Below, in pieces: positions 44,654-53,179 of a stretch of DNA of 64,000 nucleotides (positions are counted from its first letter, which is position 1; each line of letters begins with the position of its first letter). Under the pieces are notes generated by a model, which had not been told where the DNA came from, did not search any database, and worked only from the letters and a program-made list of their open reading frames with translations. The position numbers and the translations under genes are program-made. Where the stretch lies: assembly GCA_022769665.1 (NCBI GenBank), contig JALEIR010000079.1, positions 1 through 64,000 on the forward strand. Reading direction: 5' to 3'. Origin of the DNA: Lachnospiraceae bacterium. Its GTDB lineage: Bacteria > Bacillota > Clostridia > Lachnospirales > Lachnospiraceae.

Positions 44654-45373
44654 CTACTCCTCCTTCAATCCACCGTATCTTCTGTCTCTATGATTATATG
44701 CCTCAACGGCTTTTATCAATTCTTCCTTCGTGAAATCCGGCCATGGTACCGGTGTAAAATAGAACTCCGTATATGCCAGCTGCCATAACAGGAAATTGGA
44801 AATTCTCTGTTCATTGCAAGTCCGAATCAATAAATCCGGTTCCGGTATGCCTGCAGTGTCAAGAGCATCCGAAAGTACATTTTCCGTAATCTCATCTGCT
44901 TTGATTGCTCCGGACGCCGCTTTTTTGGCAAGCTTACGTACCGCCCGGACAATTTCATCCCTGCCTCCGTAATTGATGGCTATCTGGAAATGTAGACCGT
45001 CATTGTTCTTTGTGGACTCCTCCAGCTCTCGGATTCTGGTTCGAATATCCTCGTCCAGCCGGGACTTTTCACCAAGGACACGAATGCACATATGATTTTT
45101 CTTTGCCGTCTGCAGACATGTTTTCATATAATTCCGCAACAGTTTCATCAGCGCATCCACTTCATCCTGAGGTCTGTTCCAGTTCTCAGTGGAAAAGGCA
45201 TAAACCGTCAGATATTGAATTCCCATCCGGTAGGCTTCCTCACAAATAACCTCAACATTCTTAGCTCCCTGAACATGTCCGTAATTTCGGGGCATTCCCT
45301 TCGCTTTTGCCCACCTTCCGTTTCCGTCCAGAATAATTGCCACATGCCGCGGCATCTTCAGCTCATCACTCAT
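44654..45373 (-). CDS. uppS: undecaprenyl diphosphate synthase
   Basis: This 239-aa cis-prenyltransferase makes the lipid carrier for peptidoglycan. Motifs are AIILDGNGRWAKAKG (catalytic Asp), YLTVYAFSTENWNRP and a C-terminal DLLIRTCNEQRISNFLLWQLAYTEFYF. In most relatives the first of these C-terminal motifs reads RTSGEQR; here it is RTCNEQR. The ORF track start (45454) overlaps frr; AAAGGAATATATC lies before the ATG at 45373. A terminator-like hairpin separates it from frr. Confidence 0.96.
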   Translation of the reverse strand: MSDELKMPRHVAIILDGNGRWAKAKGMPRNYGHVQGAKNVEVICEEAYRMGIQYLTVYAFSTENWNRPQDEVDALMKLLRNYMKTCLQTAKKNHMCIRVLGEKSRLDEDIRTRIRELEESTKNNDGLHFQIAINYGGRDEIVRAVRKLAKKAASGAIKADEITENVLSDALDTAGIPEPDLLIRTCNEQRISNFLLWQLAYTEFYFTPVPWPDFTKEELIKAVEAYNHRDRRYGGLKEE

Positions 45374-45399
45374 GATATATTCCTTTCGTCCATTCGCGC

Positions 45400-45433
45400 A
45401 AAAAGGGAGCGGAAATATCGTTTCTCCACTCCC
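45400..45433 (-). terminator. hairpin with T run between frr and uppS
   Basis: On the minus strand GGGAGTGGAGAAA pairs with TTTCCGCTCCC, followed by TTTTT. It would end, or partly attenuate, the pyrH-frr transcript before uppS. Confidence 0.65.
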
Positions 45434-45453
45434 CCGCCATATTTCGCACAGCA

Positions 45454-46005
45454 CTAGACTGTCATAATTTCCTTGGATTTAACCTCCATCAAAGCATCGA
45501 TATCCTTGATAAACTTATCGGTAAGCTTCTGCAGCTGTTCCTCAAGCTGTTTGATTTCATCCTCTGAAATTTCCGTCTTAGCCAGCTTTTTCAAGGAATC
45601 GTTTCCGTCTCTTCTGATATTTCGGATTGCTACCTTGCCGTCCTCAGCCTTTTTCTTTACTTCCTTTACCAAATCCTTTCTCCGTTCCTCCGTCAGTTCG
45701 GGAAATACCAATCGGATTACACTTCCGTCGTTGGTAGGATTGATGCCGATGTCTGAGGTAAGAATCGCCTTCTCAATTTCCTTCAGTAAAGACTTCTCCC
45801 AAGGTGCAATCTGTATGATTCGTGCTTCCGGCACCGTCACATTACCTACCTGCTGAATCGGGGTGGGAGTTCCGTAATAATCCACCCGAAGCTTATCCAG
45901 CACATGGGGATTGGCACGTCCCGCACGTATCGCTGCATAGTCGGCCTCAAGAAATTCGTATGCCTTCTTCATTTTATCTTCATATTGCTGTAGTCTGGAA
46001 TCCAT
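45454..46005 (-). CDS. frr: ribosome recycling factor
   Basis: This 183-aa protein splits post-termination ribosomes together with EF-G. It shows the conserved AAIRAGRANPHVLDKLRVDYYGTPTPI and RKDLVKEVKKKAEDGKVAIRNIRRDGND. Length is standard. The start has AAAAGGAGGATAGAGAT upstream. It lies 17 bases after pyrH in the widespread pyrH-frr-uppS order. Confidence 0.98.
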   Translation of the reverse strand: MDSRLQQYEDKMKKAYEFLEADYAAIRAGRANPHVLDKLRVDYYGTPTPIQQVGNVTVPEARIIQIAPWEKSLLKEIEKAILTSDIGINPTNDGSVIRLVFPELTEERRKDLVKEVKKKAEDGKVAIRNIRRDGNDSLKKLAKTEISEDEIKQLEEQLQKLTDKFIKDIDALMEVKSKEIMTV

Positions 46006-46022
46006 ATCTCTATCCTCCTTTT

Positions 46023-46718
46023 TTATACCAATACCTTGGTTCCGGTAAATTTACCTTTTACAGTATTGACAATACTGTTTTCTTCATTTAACCCGAATAC
46101 CCACATGGGCATCTTATTGTCCCTTGCCAAAATAGAAGCTGTCATATCAACAACCTGAAGATTCTTGGCAATCACTTCATCGATTGTCACTTCATCGTAT
46201 TTCTTTGCTGCAGGGTTCTTTCCGGGATCATCATCGTACACACCGTCAATAGACTTAGCAAGCAGAATCACCTCTGCCTCCACCTCGATGGCACGAAGCA
46301 CCACGCCGGTATCCGTAGAGAAATAAGGGTGCCCTGTACCTCCGGCAAAGAAAACCACCTGTCCCTGCTCAAAATACTTATTTGCACGGTCTTTGGAGAA
46401 TAGTTGCGTAAAGGCTCCGCATTCAAAAGGAGTCAAAATACTGGTCTTCATCCCAACGGAACGAAAAATCTCGGACACATAAATGCAGTTCATCACCGTA
46501 GCCAGCATTCCAATCTGGTCTGCCTTGGTTCGGTCGATATTCTCACTGGTTCTGCCTCTCCAGAAGTTCCCGCCCCCGGTGACAATTCCGACCTGTATAC
46601 CGTCATTCACCAGCTGTTTTACCTGCAAGGCAACCTTTCTTACAGTTTCCTCATCAAATCCGGTCTTTTTATCCCCTGCCAACGCTTCCCCGCTGAGCTT
46701 TAATAATATTCTGTGCAT
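46023..46718 (-). CDS. pyrH: uridylate kinase
   Basis: This 231-aa amino-acid-kinase-fold enzyme makes UDP from UMP. It has LLKLSGEALAG at the N-terminus, VTGGGNFWRGR and the C-terminal DNKMPMWVFGL. Length and motifs are normal. TAAGGAGAGCGAAGC lies before the start. The usual upstream tsf and rpsB genes are not here; a bactofilin gene lies 12 bases upstream instead. Confidence 0.98.
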   Translation of the reverse strand: MHRILLKLSGEALAGDKKTGFDEETVRKVALQVKQLVNDGIQVGIVTGGGNFWRGRTSENIDRTKADQIGMLATVMNCIYVSEIFRSVGMKTSILTPFECGAFTQLFSKDRANKYFEQGQVVFFAGGTGHPYFSTDTGVVLRAIEVEAEVILLAKSIDGVYDDDPGKNPAAKKYDEVTIDEVIAKNLQVVDMTASILARDNKMPMWVFGLNEENSIVNTVKGKFTGTKVLV

Positions 46719-46730
46719 GCTTCGCTCTCC

Positions 46731-47642
46731 TTATTTTGATTTGGACTTCACCACGTCAGGCTTATAATCATCAAAGAAAGATGTAGGGCTGACATCCGCA
46801 TAGCACTGTGAGCACATTCCTTCAATTACTGCGCCGTTGTTAATCTGAACGGATTTGGACTTGATATTTCCCATAACAATGGCAGATGCATCCAAAATAA
46901 CAGGTCCACGGACATCAATATCCCCCTTGACAGCTCCTGCGATTGCCGCGCTGGTTGCTGTAATGTTACCGATGATTACGGAGCTGGCTCCCACTTTTAC
47001 AGCACCTTCACTGATAATCTCGCCGTTAATCTTCGCGCTCTCCGCATAGATTTCTGCTGCCTTGGAATTTCCGTTAATATGTCCTGTGATATTCAGCTTA
47101 CCCAGTGCATCAATATTTCCGTTTACGGTACCGATTACATCGATAGAGCCTTCTGATACGATGTCACCTGTGATTATCATTCCTCCTGTAATCACTGATG
47201 TTTCGTCCGATGCTTCTCTGCTCATTTCCATTTCCATATTCTTTGACGCTCCTTTATTCTCTTCTCTTATTTCCGGTACTTCAGGCTTTTCACTGACAGA
47301 GTCTTCCTCCAGCATTTTAGCCAGCATCCTTTCCAACTCACCATTCTCAGCCTCGGCTTCTTCAGCATTATCGGCAATGTTCTCCGGTTCTTCGGCTGTC
47401 CCGGCAGTCTCCGCATCCGCAGAAGCATCTTCGGTTGTATTGTCCGCGGAAACGAAATCTTTCTCCTCATGATGTGTCTCCTCAACCGGCAACTGAATGT
47501 CATCGATGTTTTTCAACATTTCATCCAGGGAAACTGTGTCTGTCGTCTCCGTTGAATCTACGTTCTTCGCTTGTTCGTCCTCAGGTATCAGTTCATTGAC
47601 TGCCTGTGATAAGTCTTCCTTTAAATCCGAGAAAAAACCCAT
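46731..47642 (-). CDS. bactofilin-family protein with long acidic N-terminal region
   Basis: This 303-aa protein has about 140 acidic, low-complexity residues (rich in Glu, Asp, Ala, Thr). A bactofilin beta-helix follows (about 150-270) made of short repeats such as EGSIDVIGTVNGNIDALGK and GAVKGDIDVRGPVILDAS. A short tail has CSQCYAD and a basic C-terminus. Bactofilins polymerise without nucleotide and scaffold wall or polysaccharide enzymes. The polysaccharide deacetylase gene next to it, 43 bases upstream, is a plausible client. Confidence 0.85.
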   Translation of the reverse strand: MGFFSDLKEDLSQAVNELIPEDEQAKNVDSTETTDTVSLDEMLKNIDDIQLPVEETHHEEKDFVSADNTTEDASADAETAGTAEEPENIADNAEEAEAENGELERMLAKMLEEDSVSEKPEVPEIREENKGASKNMEMEMSREASDETSVITGGMIITGDIVSEGSIDVIGTVNGNIDALGKLNITGHINGNSKAAEIYAESAKINGEIISEGAVKVGASSVIIGNITATSAAIAGAVKGDIDVRGPVILDASAIVMGNIKSKSVQINNGAVIEGMCSQCYADVSPTSFFDDYKPDVVKSKSK

Positions 47643-47685
47643 GGTAAAACAAATCCTCCGTTCTTTGGTTTTAAGCGCAATCGGC

Positions 47686-48669
47686 TTAATGTATATGTTG
47701 AACCGGCTCTGTTTCCTCCGTAATCGGCAAGATTACGGTATCCTCCATCGCCAAAATGTTCTCAATGATAATCGGTAAAGCTTCCACGGTTGTCCTCTTT
47801 GCAGCGGAATCATGCAACAAAATAACGGATGTCTCGTGCTTTTCAATATCGGAAGTACAATTCTCCACCAATCTTTCCACCGAAAGAAGCTCCTTCCCTC
47901 CGTCTCCGGAAGATATGTTCCAATCAAAAAAACGTACATCCTGCTCCGAAAGATAATCAGCAAAATCTTTCATATCCACGTTACTCACCGTATTGGAACT
48001 TCCTCCCGGGAAGCGGTACACATTGCTTTTCACACCCGTAACTTCATAAAGGTAATCCCGGAGCTTCGTAAAATCACAGGCAAAATCTTCAACGGAATGA
48101 TAAATTTCGGAGTATTTATGACTGTATGAATGCATACCCAGCGTGTGGCCGCGATTCACAATATCCAACAACGCTTCCCTGTCCGTTTCCGTCTCTTTTC
48201 CTACTACAAAGAAAGTAGCCTTGATATCGTATTGATCCAAAATGTCCAGAATATCATCCGTATACACACTGGGGCCATCGTCAAAGGTTAAATATACCTT
48301 ATGGCCTGCCGTTATCTCTGCGATATCTTCTGTTGATTGTTTTTCCGGATCGGGAAAAGCCTCTTTTACCGGTCCGGATATTTCTCTTCCGGTCTCTCCT
48401 GAGACAGGAAGACCCTGTCCCGTAATCACAGTTTCGGCAGACAAGTCATTCAACAGTTCCTGCTGACTCTGTACCATATCGGACAGATTCTTCACCTGTA
48501 AAGTAAGGCTGTCCAGTCTTTCACTGATACTGCTCACTTTAACCAACAGAATCACACAGAGCACCAACGGTACCGTTACTGCCAAAAAAAACATAAGGAT
48601 AATACATTTTTTAATCCGCTGTACCCGCTGCCGTCTGGCGGCAGATGCCTGAATATTGTCATCTGACAT
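47686..48669 (-). CDS. membrane-anchored polysaccharide deacetylase (NodB domain)
   Basis: This 327-aa protein has one N-terminal helix (about residues 27-48), a short coiled coil (ISERLDSLTLQVKNLSDMV) and an external NodB domain (about 145-320). All five motifs are present: TFDDGPS (metal Asp), HTLGMHSYSH, RFPGGSSN, DWNISSGDG and ILLHDSA. It probably removes acetyl groups from peptidoglycan or another wall glycan, giving lysozyme resistance. It probably shares a transcript with the bactofilin gene downstream. Confidence 0.92.
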   Translation of the reverse strand: MSDDNIQASAARRQRVQRIKKCIILMFFLAVTVPLVLCVILLVKVSSISERLDSLTLQVKNLSDMVQSQQELLNDLSAETVITGQGLPVSGETGREISGPVKEAFPDPEKQSTEDIAEITAGHKVYLTFDDGPSVYTDDILDILDQYDIKATFFVVGKETETDREALLDIVNRGHTLGMHSYSHKYSEIYHSVEDFACDFTKLRDYLYEVTGVKSNVYRFPGGSSNTVSNVDMKDFADYLSEQDVRFFDWNISSGDGGKELLSVERLVENCTSDIEKHETSVILLHDSAAKRTTVEALPIIIENILAMEDTVILPITEETEPVQHIH

Positions 48670-48776
48670 AATTTATTCCCATCTGATTATACTCTCACTT
48701 TTTCAAGTATAGCATATTCCACTTTTTTCGAAAAGACAAAATTCAAAAAAGGGACAAAAAAAGAAACAGTAATATA

Positions 48777-48944
48777 TTATGCACGTTTATTTTTCTTTGC
48801 AGAAGATTCTTCCCCGCTTTTGCAACCGCAGTTACACCCCGAACAGCCGCTGCAACACTGCCCTTTGCGAAATCTGCGAAGTTCGCGACGAACAATAAAA
48901 AATACCGTCATCGCAATCACAGCGATAATGATGACATCTATCAT
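48777..48944 (-). CDS. FeoB-associated Cys-rich membrane protein, 55 aa (not in ORF track)
   Basis: This 55-codon frame starts MIDVIIIAVIAMTVFFIVRR, one membrane helix and a basic stop-transfer stretch. Then comes CCSGCSGCNCGC (seven Cys in 12 residues) and a Lys-rich tail. This matches the small Cys-rich proteins usually found beside feoB in Clostridia, thought to help ferrous iron import. No feoA or feoB is in the window, so this copy is separate. AGGAGGTAGTT precedes the start. A Fur-like box lies about 80 bases upstream. Confidence 0.85.
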   Translation of the reverse strand: MIDVIIIAVIAMTVFFIVRRELRRFRKGQCCSGCSGCNCGCKSGEESSAKKNKRA

Positions 48945-49020
48945 AACTACCTCCTGTTCTCTGAAAGTATCGTTTATTATAAATACGATATGTTTATTTT
49001 AATAAAATGTTACTTCATTT

Positions 49021-49035
49021 TGAGATTCATTCTCA
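49021..49035. promoter_or_regulatory. Fur-like box
   Basis: TGAGATTCATTCTCA has arms TGAGA/TCTCA and differs by a few bases from the 7-1-7 Fur consensus TGATAATnATTATCA. It lies between the divergent Cys-rich protein and DAHP synthase genes and nearer to an iron-related gene than would be expected by chance alone. Confidence 0.45.
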
Positions 49036-49073
49036 TTTAAATTATACATTCCGGTCTTGCACCTGTCAAGACC

Positions 49074-49102
49074 TTGCAGGTTTTATCCGATTGTGCTATA
49101 TT
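49074..49102 (+). promoter_or_regulatory. promoter of the DAHP synthase gene
   Basis: TTGCAG, 17-base spacer, TATATT, giving a leader of about 80 bases. I see no T-box or obvious attenuator in that leader. Confidence 0.6.
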
Positions 49103-49189
49103 TGGTTACAGTTCGGATATCTGTATCAACAGGAACCGACATACAATCAAGCCGTTCCACGCGGCTCAGAAAGGATTTATCAAAACACT

Positions 49190-50218
49190 ATGAGCTTTGA
49201 GTTTGTCAAAAAACTTCCCACTCCGGCCGAAATCCGGGAACAGCTTCCCCTTCCGGAGGAACTGGCAAAAATAAAAGAGGCACGTGATGCTGAAATCAGA
49301 GATGTTCTCACCGGAAAAAGCAGTAAATTTCTGGTAATCATCGGTCCTTGTTCCGCAGATAATGAAAATGCAGTATGTGATTATGTCAATCGTCTCGCCA
49401 AAGTAAACGAAAAAGTAAAAGATAAGCTGATTCTGATTCCCAGAATTTATACCAACAAACCCCGTACCACAGGCGAAGGCTACAAGGGTATTGTCCATCA
49501 GCCCGACCCGGAGAAAAAGCCGGACTTCCTGGCAGGACTGATTGCCATGAGAAAGATGCATATCCGCGCTATTGCCGAGACGGGACTGACCGCTGCTGAT
49601 GAAATGCTTTATCCTGAGAACTGGAGATATGTATCTGATATTCTTTCCTATGTAGCAATCGGAGCACGCTCCGTAGAAGATCAACAGCATCGTCTCACCG
49701 TCAGCGGCTTTGACGTGGCTGCCGGCATGAAAAATCCTACCAGCGGCGACCTTTCCGTCATGCTCAATTCCGTCTATGCGGCTCAGCATCCCCATTCCTT
49801 TATCTACAGAGGTTGGGAAGTAAACACGACCGGTAATGACCTTGCCCACACCATCCTGCGGGGTGCCACCAATAAACACGGCAACAATATCCCCAACTAT
49901 CACTATGAGGACCTAAATCTGCTGATGGAGATGTATGGCAAAATGGATTTGAAAAATCCTGCCTGTGTCATCGATGCCAACCATTCCAATTCAGGAAAGC
50001 AGTTTGCACAACAGATTCGAATTGTTAAAGAGGTTATGCACAGCCGCAAGTTAAATGCCGATATTCACAAAATGGTGAAAGGTGTCATGATAGAAAGCTA
50101 CATTGAAGAAGGTTGCCAGAAAGTGGGCGGCGGTGTTTACGGGAAGTCCATTACAGACCCTTGCCTCGGCTGGGAAGATTCAGAAAATCTGATTTACGAT
50201 ATCGCATCCTACGAATAG
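49190..50218 (+). CDS. aroF: 3-deoxy-7-phosphoheptulonate (DAHP) synthase, class I AroFGH type
   Basis: This 342-aa enzyme condenses PEP with erythrose 4-phosphate, the first step of aromatic amino acid synthesis. Seen: VIIGPCSADNENAV, IPRIYTNKPRTTGEGYKG, GARSVEDQQHRLTVSG, RGATNKHGNNIPN and DANHSNSGKQ. The length and the N-terminal extension (EFVKKLPTPAEIREQLPLPEELAK) match the feedback-regulated type Ia alpha group. The ORF track begins at 49007, but the family start fits MSFEFVKK at 49190, although its ribosome binding site (AAAGGA, 12 or more bases away) is weak. A terminator follows. Confidence 0.94.
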   Translation: MSFEFVKKLPTPAEIREQLPLPEELAKIKEARDAEIRDVLTGKSSKFLVIIGPCSADNENAVCDYVNRLAKVNEKVKDKLILIPRIYTNKPRTTGEGYKGIVHQPDPEKKPDFLAGLIAMRKMHIRAIAETGLTAADEMLYPENWRYVSDILSYVAIGARSVEDQQHRLTVSGFDVAAGMKNPTSGDLSVMLNSVYAAQHPHSFIYRGWEVNTTGNDLAHTILRGATNKHGNNIPNYHYEDLNLLMEMYGKMDLKNPACVIDANHSNSGKQFAQQIRIVKEVMHSRKLNADIHKMVKGVMIESYIEEGCQKVGGGVYGKSITDPCLGWEDSENLIYDIASYE

Positions 50219-50229
50219 TGAAAAAACAA

Positions 50230-50284
50230 AAAGACCGTCTGCATGTCCACAGTTCTTATCTGCGGGCATGAGCGGTCTTTTGTT
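50230..50284 (+). terminator. terminator after DAHP synthase
   Basis: AAAGACCG pairs with CGGTCTTT, with inner CATGTCC/GGGCATG pairing, and TTTTG follows. It may also serve the convergent spoIIM gene. Confidence 0.8.
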
Positions 50285-50294
50285 ATACCGTACA

Positions 50295-50927
50295 TCAAAA
50301 TACTTTTAAATATCCAATCAGAATTCCCGGATTCACATACCCTTCCATCACACATCCCAAAAAGGTCAGAAAAGCAATCACACCCAGCCATCCCAATTTC
50401 TTGACAACAAAAGTTTTGTCTGCCACATGTATGTTCAATCCTCTGGAATAAATCGCCCGGTACAGGTCTTCCCCCCATCCCAGCATCATGATAATTGCCG
50501 GTATATAAAAAAGATACTGGGGAAACATACTGATTATCGCAAGAACAATTCCCTTAATCCCGTATCGGACCGTCAGTGTTGCCAGAAAAATGCCGGAAGA
50601 CATTCCGCACCAAACCGCAGCACCCATGCAGGCGACATATCCAAGGTAGGTAGTTGACAGAACAGCCAGCAGAATCAGCACTTCCATTCTCTTTCGGAAC
50701 ACATAACAAAAAAGAGCATTGCTGTCCACAGTCATATATTTCATCCGATACAGTGTATCTTCATCAAACAGTCCTGTATTTTCCAGCAAAATGCTCTTTC
50801 CCAGATTCATGATAAAAAATCCTGCCAGTATTCCTGCGCAAAACACAGGCACCAGCTTTTTCCCTCCCGAGGGTATTTGTTTTCCAACAATCCGCATCAT
50901 CATGCCCGCCCTTTCAGGTGACCGCAC
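50295..50927 (-). CDS. spoIIM: stage II sporulation protein M
   Basis: This 210-aa protein of the SpoIIM/DUF95 family has five or so membrane helices, with the family features FFIMNLGKSILLENTGLF, MGAAVWCGMSSGIFLA and FPQYLFYIPAIIMMLGW. SpoIIM joins SpoIID and SpoIIP in engulfment. In B. subtilis it lies beside nudF, as it does here. The true start may be one of the three adjacent ATG codons near 50903. An ATA-N16-CATATATT element upstream could be a sigma-E promoter, a low-confidence reading. Confidence 0.88.
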   Translation of the reverse strand: MRSPERAGMMMRIVGKQIPSGGKKLVPVFCAGILAGFFIMNLGKSILLENTGLFDEDTLYRMKYMTVDSNALFCYVFRKRMEVLILLAVLSTTYLGYVACMGAAVWCGMSSGIFLATLTVRYGIKGIVLAIISMFPQYLFYIPAIIMMLGWGEDLYRAIYSRGLNIHVADKTFVVKKLGWLGVIAFLTFLGCVMEGYVNPGILIGYLKVF

Positions 50928-51113
50928 ACCCCTTTCGGCTCATACATCTCCGAGCGCCTGTACGCCATACATCGCCGGAAAAATGATGATTTATGTGGGG
51001 CTGTCAAATCATTTCATAATATATGCGGTATATGTGTTCTGTATACCTCCGGCTGTTGAACGAAAACAGACCACCGTATTGTCAGGAAATGACTGATGCA
51101 TTTACCCGTGCCT

Positions 51114-51653
51114 TTACTTTACCGCCTTCTTGGCAGCATAGGTCAATATGCCGCAAATGGTCTTGGAATCCTGAATTTTACAATCAAAAATCATCTGTTT
51201 CAATTCCTCTAAGTCATAAGCTTCCACATTCAGATACTCATCCTCATCCAGATGCTGTTTTCCGGGCTTTAAATCTTTCGCAAGATAAATATCTATCTTT
51301 TCATTGCAAAATGCAACGGTCGTATAAATAGAGTTTAAAAGCTCAACTTCGTCACAGACATACCCTGTCTCTTCCTCCAGCTCGCGCATAGCCGCTTTCT
51401 CAGTCGGCTCTTCCCGTCCGTTTAATCCGCCCGCCGGAATTTCCAGGGTTTCCCGTTCCAGGGCATTACGGTACTGGCGAACCATCAACAGCTTTCCGTC
51501 CTCACGAACCGCAACCACAGCAGCAGCTCCCTTATGATCAATCAAATCCCACTTGGCGGTATTTCCGTTGGGAATCAGCATGGTATCCTGATAATAGTCT
51601 ATAATAGCCCCCTTTGCCACCAATTCTCTTTTCAGTCTCTTATATTCTTCCAT
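51114..51653 (-). CDS. nudF: Nudix hydrolase, ADP-ribose pyrophosphatase type
   Basis: This 179-aa enzyme has a complete Nudix box (GX5EX7REUXEEXGU) in GGLNGREEPTEKAAMRELEEETGY, near residue 75. Proline in IPAGGL just before it and the overall length point to ADP-ribose hydrolysis, as for B. subtilis NudF. It begins three bases after the aminotransferase stop and is probably co-transcribed with it. Confidence 0.93.
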   Translation of the reverse strand: MEEYKRLKRELVAKGAIIDYYQDTMLIPNGNTAKWDLIDHKGAAAVVAVREDGKLLMVRQYRNALERETLEIPAGGLNGREEPTEKAAMRELEEETGYVCDEVELLNSIYTTVAFCNEKIDIYLAKDLKPGKQHLDEDEYLNVEAYDLEELKQMIFDCKIQDSKTICGILTYAAKKAVK

Positions 51654-51656
51654 CTT

Positions 51657-52946
51657 TTATTGCATCCTTTCCAACAGTTTCTCCACGCTCACAAGTTTTA
51701 CGCACAGTACAAACAAATCTGTAGCCTGTGCCATCTCTTCCGGGGTGGGGAAAGACGGAGCAATACGAATGTTGCTGTCTTTAGGGTCCTTTCCGTAAGG
51801 GTAGGTAGCTCCCGCGCCGGTCAGCACCACACCCGCTTCTTTGCACTTTGCCACAATAGCCTTCGCACAGCCTTCCATTGCATCAAAAGAAATAAAATAT
51901 CCGCCGTTTGGCTTTGTCCAGGTACCGATACCTAAACCTGCCAGTTCCTTCTCCAGTCCATTCTCTACCGCCTCAAATTTAGGCCGCATCAAATCCGCAT
52001 GCTTTTTCATATGCTCTTTCATGCCTTCGATACCCTTAAAATAACGGGCATGACGAAGCTGATTAATCTTATCGTGCCCAATGGTCTGAACGGTCATCTG
52101 GCTCTCGATAAAATCTATATTTTTCAACGAAGACGCAATGGCAGACACACCCGATCCCGGGAAAGTAACCTTTGATGTGGATGCAAAAATGTATACCATA
52201 TCAGGATTTCCTGCCTTTTCACATTCCTCCAGAATATTTAAAATTTCATCCTGCCTGTCCTCATATAAATGATGGATACAGTAAGCATTATCCCAGAATA
52301 TACGGAAATCTTCCGCTGCAGGTTTCAAATTGGCAAATCGCTTCACAACCTCATCGGAATAAGAAATACCTGTAGGATTGGAATACTTAGGTACGCACCA
52401 GATTCCCTTGACAGCCGGATCATTGTTCACATACTTCTCTACCATATCCATGTCCGGTCCGTCATCGTTAAGCGGTACGTTTATCATTTCAATGCCAAAA
52501 TACTCTGTAATTCTGAAATGCCTGTCATAACCGGGAACAGGGCACAAAAACTTCACCTTGTCCAGTTTGCTCCAAGGTGTAGATCCGTTGACACCCTTTA
52601 TCATGGAACGGGACACGGTATCATACATAATGTTCAGGCTGGAATTACCACAGACTACCACATTATCTTTATTGACAGACATCATATTTGCCATAAGTCG
52701 CCGGCATTCTCCGATACCATCCAGGTCACCGTAATTTCGCGTATCATTTCCCAATACGGTTCTCATATCCGAAGCACTGCTAATCACATCCAGCATTGGC
52801 ATAGACAACGCAAGCTGTGAAACACCGGGTTTACCTCTGGACATATCCAGCTTTAACCCTTTTCCCTTTGCGTCCTCGAATTCTTTCTCCAACTGATTTT
52901 TCAAAGACAACAGTTCCTCTTTGCTCAATTCCTGATACGCTTTCAT
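51657..52946 (-). CDS. PLP aminotransferase, aspartate aminotransferase subgroup Ic-like
   Basis: This 429-aa fold-type I aminotransferase belongs to the small group often annotated aspartate aminotransferase or MocR-like aminotransferase domain. Seen: LDMSRGKPGVSQLALSMP, GNDTRNYGDLDG, the substrate region WCVPKYSNPTG, FWDNAYCIHHLY and the PLP Lys in ASTSKVTFPGSG. There is no GntR domain at the N-terminus, so it is an enzyme and not a MocR regulator. The start has GAGAGGAAGAA upstream. It is followed by the Nudix gene. Confidence 0.9.
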   Translation of the reverse strand: MKAYQELSKEELLSLKNQLEKEFEDAKGKGLKLDMSRGKPGVSQLALSMPMLDVISSASDMRTVLGNDTRNYGDLDGIGECRRLMANMMSVNKDNVVVCGNSSLNIMYDTVSRSMIKGVNGSTPWSKLDKVKFLCPVPGYDRHFRITEYFGIEMINVPLNDDGPDMDMVEKYVNNDPAVKGIWCVPKYSNPTGISYSDEVVKRFANLKPAAEDFRIFWDNAYCIHHLYEDRQDEILNILEECEKAGNPDMVYIFASTSKVTFPGSGVSAIASSLKNIDFIESQMTVQTIGHDKINQLRHARYFKGIEGMKEHMKKHADLMRPKFEAVENGLEKELAGLGIGTWTKPNGGYFISFDAMEGCAKAIVAKCKEAGVVLTGAGATYPYGKDPKDSNIRIAPSFPTPEEMAQATDLFVLCVKLVSVEKLLERMQ

Positions 52947-53106
52947 TTCTTCCTCTCATTCTGCCGCTCAGAGCGGCTTTATTTTCGTTCTATGCGCGAA
53001 TATTCTGGCATATTTCCCATGACTCTTACTGGATTATTGTATACAATCATACAGTATGCTTGAATTATCATACTACAAGATGAAAGTTTCTACAAGAGAA
53101 AAATAA

Positions 53107-53139
53107 AAAACCGTCGCACTTTTTATGTACGACGGTTTT
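53107..53139 (-). terminator. rny terminator
   Basis: AAAACCGTCG and CGACGGTTTT pair. On the minus strand TTTTTTATTTTT follows, 40 bases past the rny stop. Confidence 0.9.
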
Positions 53140-53179
53140 CACACTTATGAAATTTTCAAGTCAAAAACTGATATAACGG

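Noticed and set aside
49103-49189. T-box or attenuator before DAHP synthase
   Set aside because: I saw no specifier loop, T-box sequence or terminator stem in the 80-base leader.
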